DNA from: an uncultured Treponema sp.
GTDB taxonomy: Bacteria; Spirochaetota; Spirochaetia; Treponematales; Treponemataceae
Length of the DNA: 6,987 bases
NCBI GenBank assembly: GCA_937901865.1
Contig: CALDID010000191.1
Span: forward strand, 1 to 6,987
Direction of reading: 5' to 3'
Each line of letters starts with the position of its first letter. Position 1 is the stretch's first letter. Positions 4,924 to 6,987 of this stretch are shown here, piece by piece. The notes beneath the pieces were generated by a model. The model ran no database searches, was not told the origin of the DNA, and saw nothing but the letters and a program-made list of their open reading frames with translations. The position numbers and the translations under genes were made by a program.

Positions 4924-6867
4924 CTAAGGAACAATTTTAAAAAGCTCATCTCCCGCGCTCACCATCTCTCCCTCGCTTTTCAATAGCTCTATCCTAGAAA
5001 AATCTTCGCTATTGCCGATAACAACAGGAATAGAGAGCGAATAGCCTTTTTTCTTTAGCCCGTCGAGGTCGAACGAGATTATTTTTTCTCCCTTTTTCAC
5101 TCTATCGCCTTCTTTCACATACGCTCTAAAGCCCTCGCCTAAAAGCGATGCCGTGTTATAGCCGATGTGAATCAAAATCATTTCGCCATTATCTCCCATT
5201 ATGCACGCCGCGTGGCACGTTTGAGGAAGCACAGATACAACCCCGTCAACTGGAGAATACACCTCCTCTTCAATCGGGTCTATCGCAATGCCAAAGCCTA
5301 GAGAATTATCGCTAAACGCAGGGTCTTCTATATCAGATAATTTTTTTACCACGCCGCGCGCAACCGAATAAATTTTTTTCTCGGAACTTACAGCAGGATT
5401 TGTATTTGAAAAAGAAACATCAGGAGAAAAAAGATTTTCGCGATAAAAGAAAAACGTCAGCATAAATGTAGAAAGCATTGCAGCCGCACACGCGACAACA
5501 GCGCACACCACTCCGCCTGCAACATCAAGGGGAATATTATTTGCACAAGCAAATTCTTTCGTCATTATGAACGAAGGAAAACCGAACACGCCAAGACCGC
5601 TTTCAATATACATATAGCTTTTTGTTGCGCTCAATATCACGCCGACAATCGCGCTTCCAATGCAAGAAAACACAAACGGCTTTTGTCGCGGAAGCGTAAT
5701 GCCGTACAAAGCAGGCTCTGTAATGCCCACTACGGCAGAAATAAGGGAGGGAAGCGCAATGCTTTTTATTTGCTTGTCTTTCGACTTTATCACGACGGCA
5801 AGAGTTGCGGCAATACACGCAAAAGACGCAGGAAAAAACGGAGTCATCACCATATCAAAGCCCTTTGAAGCAAGGTTTATGAAATGAAGCGGCACAAAGC
5901 TCCAATGCAGCCCTAAAATCACGAGCACTTGCCAAAATCCACCGACAAACGCGCCGCCTAACAGCGAAAAATGGTTAAAGATGAAAACAGTGAAATATCC
6001 GATTGCGTCAGTAGCTATCGTTGCCACAGGTCCTAAGACGAGAAGACCGAGCGACAAGCTGACGACAAACGTTACGAGCGGCACGGCAAAGCGTTTTATC
6101 TCGCAGGGAATATGTTTTTTCAAAAAGCGTTCAATTATCGACGCAAAATAAGTAACAACAATAATCGGCACAACAGACGACGTGTAATTTCCAGAAGCTG
6201 GAAAAATCACAGGCACGCCGAAAAGAGTTGTGTAATATTTCAAGCCGAAAATCTCGCCCATTGGCTCAATCGCTTGCCCTGCGGCAATGGAAATCGCACT
6301 CGGAGCTATGTTCACGATAGACGGCGCGCACAGGGCGAAACCTAGCATTAAGCCTGTAATTTCGTTAAGAGCGAACTTCTTTGCCGCAGTGTAGCCGATA
6401 ACAATCGGAAAGAAATAAAACAGCGAATCGGCGGCATTATACAAAATCGTATATGTACCGCTGTTTTCGCTGAGTACGCCGAGCGCAACAAGCACCATAA
6501 TCACGCCTTTGATTAAGCCCGTCGCACTCAACACGCCAAGAATAGGAGAAAATACGCCTGTAATCACTGAAATAAACGCCGCAAAAGGCTTTTTCTTTTC
6601 TTTTATATCGCTCTTTATATCGGCAGTAACGGCAGATTTACCTAAAAAGGCACAGACCTCTTCATATACATCTACCACATTCACTCCGATAACGATTTGC
6701 AGCATACCGCCAGAAAACAACGCTTTTACCACGCCGTCAACGTTGTTTAATGCCGAAAGATGAGCCTTTGCGTCGTCTTTGAGCGTGAAGCGCAATCGTG
6801 TCATACAATGCGTTACAGACGAAATATTATCCCTGCCGCCTGCCGCCTCAATAATCTTTTTTACCAT
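4924..6867 (-). CDS. PTS permease EIIBCA, beta-glucoside family
   Basis: A complete 647-residue phosphotransferase permease that imports and phosphorylates a sugar at the inner membrane. Domain order is IIB-IIC-IIA. IIB (1-80) has the phosphorylated Cys21 in SSVTHCMTRLRF. IIC (about 95-475) has about ten membrane segments, GFWQVLVILGLHWSFVPLH (310-328) and the signature VVGITEPALYGITLPRQKP (379-397). IIA (about 498-647) has His552 in QTCHAACIMGD and the active His567 in LIHIGYNT. This architecture and length fit BglF/BglP; the exact sugar cannot be read. The usual IIA motif HIGxDTV reads HIGYNTA, with Asn replacing Asp. I chose ATG 6867 because GGGAGG (6877-6882) is 9 bases upstream; GTG 6888 would add seven residues. 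No regulator, glucosidase or RAT-type antiterminator site is visible nearby. Confidence 0.93.
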   Translation of the reverse strand: MVKKIIEAAGGRDNISSVTHCMTRLRFTLKDDAKAHLSALNNVDGVVKALFSGGMLQIVIGVNVVDVYEEVCAFLGKSAVTADIKSDIKEKKKPFAAFISVITGVFSPILGVLSATGLIKGVIMVLVALGVLSENSGTYTILYNAADSLFYFFPIVIGYTAAKKFALNEITGLMLGFALCAPSIVNIAPSAISIAAGQAIEPMGEIFGLKYYTTLFGVPVIFPASGNYTSSVVPIIVVTYFASIIERFLKKHIPCEIKRFAVPLVTFVVSLSLGLLVLGPVATIATDAIGYFTVFIFNHFSLLGGAFVGGFWQVLVILGLHWSFVPLHFINLASKGFDMVMTPFFPASFACIAATLAVVIKSKDKQIKSIALPSLISAVVGITEPALYGITLPRQKPFVFSCIGSAIVGVILSATKSYMYIESGLGVFGFPSFIMTKEFACANNIPLDVAGGVVCAVVACAAAMLSTFMLTFFFYRENLFSPDVSFSNTNPAVSSEKKIYSVARGVVKKLSDIEDPAFSDNSLGFGIAIDPIEEEVYSPVDGVVSVLPQTCHAACIMGDNGEMILIHIGYNTASLLGEGFRAYVKEGDRVKKGEKIISFDLDGLKKKGYSLSIPVVIGNSEDFSRIELLKSEGEMVSAGDELFKIVP

Positions 6868-6876
6868 TTCAGTTTT

Positions 6877-6890
6877 CCTCCCACCCACCC
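6877..6890 (-). promoter_or_regulatory. G-rich Shine-Dalgarno region of the PTS gene
   Basis: On the - strand this reads GGGTGGGTGGGAGG, ending 9 bases before ATG 6867. The GGGAGG end is the ribosome binding site. The four G-runs (3, 3, 3, 2) separated by single bases also fit a two-layer G-quadruplex, which would bury the ribosome binding site if it forms in RNA. Confidence 0.5.
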
Positions 6891-6900
6891 AAACACTGTA

Positions 6901-6987
6901 CCTGTTCGATAATTGTCATTATCGGACTCGACCCGATAATCTGAGGCACAGCCTCTTTTTCAAAATGCCTACAGAAGATAGATTCCC
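6901..6987 (+). repeat. Interspersed hairpin-rich repeat, copy B (runs off the window)
   Basis: This is a direct repeat of copy A, in the same orientation and 2,330 bases away, and it begins with the same CCTGTTCGATAAT. It lacks the 47-base module. It keeps an 8-base stem (6918-6925 with 6933-6940) and the GAGGC-ACA-GCCTC hairpin (6943-6955) before TTTTT. CGATAAT at 6907-6913 can also pair with ATTATCG at 6918-6924, so two hairpins compete for one arm. The window ends inside the copy. Confidence 0.75.

Noticed and set aside
6868..6888. Earlier GTG start for the PTS gene
   Set aside because: This GTG lies within the G-rich ribosome binding region itself; ATG 6867 is correctly placed after GGGAGG and begins the normal IIB sequence.
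6868..6987. LicT/BglG-type antiterminator (RAT) hairpin upstream of the PTS gene
   Set aside because: The leader shows only the interspersed repeat and the G-rich ribosome binding site; no RAT-like sequence was recognised.
1..6987. tRNA, rRNA, insertion sequence or phage genes
   Set aside because: No tRNA cloverleaf pattern, rRNA segment, transposase or integrase motif was found on either strand.

Overview
The window joins two pieces of sequence that do not look as if they belong together. Bases 1 to about 380, read on the + strand, carry the last 67 codons of UDP-galactopyranose mutase (glf) and then the promoter, ribosome binding site and first ~32 codons of a sodium/solute (PutP-type) symporter. 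Both resemble Firmicutes/Clostridia genes. From about base 380 to the end, every real gene is on the - strand. The repeats there resemble those I associate with gut treponemes (spirochaetes), but that assignment is only an inference. Codon choice differs across the join: Ile is mostly ATC on the left and ATT/ATA on the right.

Bases 328-4457 (- strand) are a tight operon read from right to left: two acyl carrier proteins, a 686-residue fusion of a COG4648-type membrane protein with an AMP-dependent acyl ligase, a small hotdog dehydratase, a lysophospholipid-type acyltransferase, and a family 2 glycosyltransferase cut off by the join. The order and content match the core block of an aryl polyene (APE) lipid cluster. 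In that pathway an aryl acid is loaded on an ACP, chains are built and dehydrated on ACPs, and the product is attached to a lipid or glycan. The ketosynthases, ketoreductase, export and LolA-like genes expected of a complete cluster are not in the window; they may lie beyond the join or elsewhere. A promoter is visible upstream of the first ACP.

Bases 4458-4923 contain no gene but are dense in structure: a hairpin-rich interspersed repeat (copy A, carrying an extra 47-base palindromic module), a 23/24-base tandem array, and three 18/17-base palindromes spaced exactly 23 bases apart. Bases 4924-6867 encode a complete PTS permease with IIB-IIC-IIA architecture (beta-glucoside family). A second, shorter copy of the interspersed repeat (copy B) lies upstream of it and runs off the window end, so the PTS gene sits between direct repeats.

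Most notable points: the membrane-protein/ligase fusion, the join that truncates two convergent genes at once, the modular repeats around the PTS gene, and a G-rich tract overlapping the PTS ribosome binding site.
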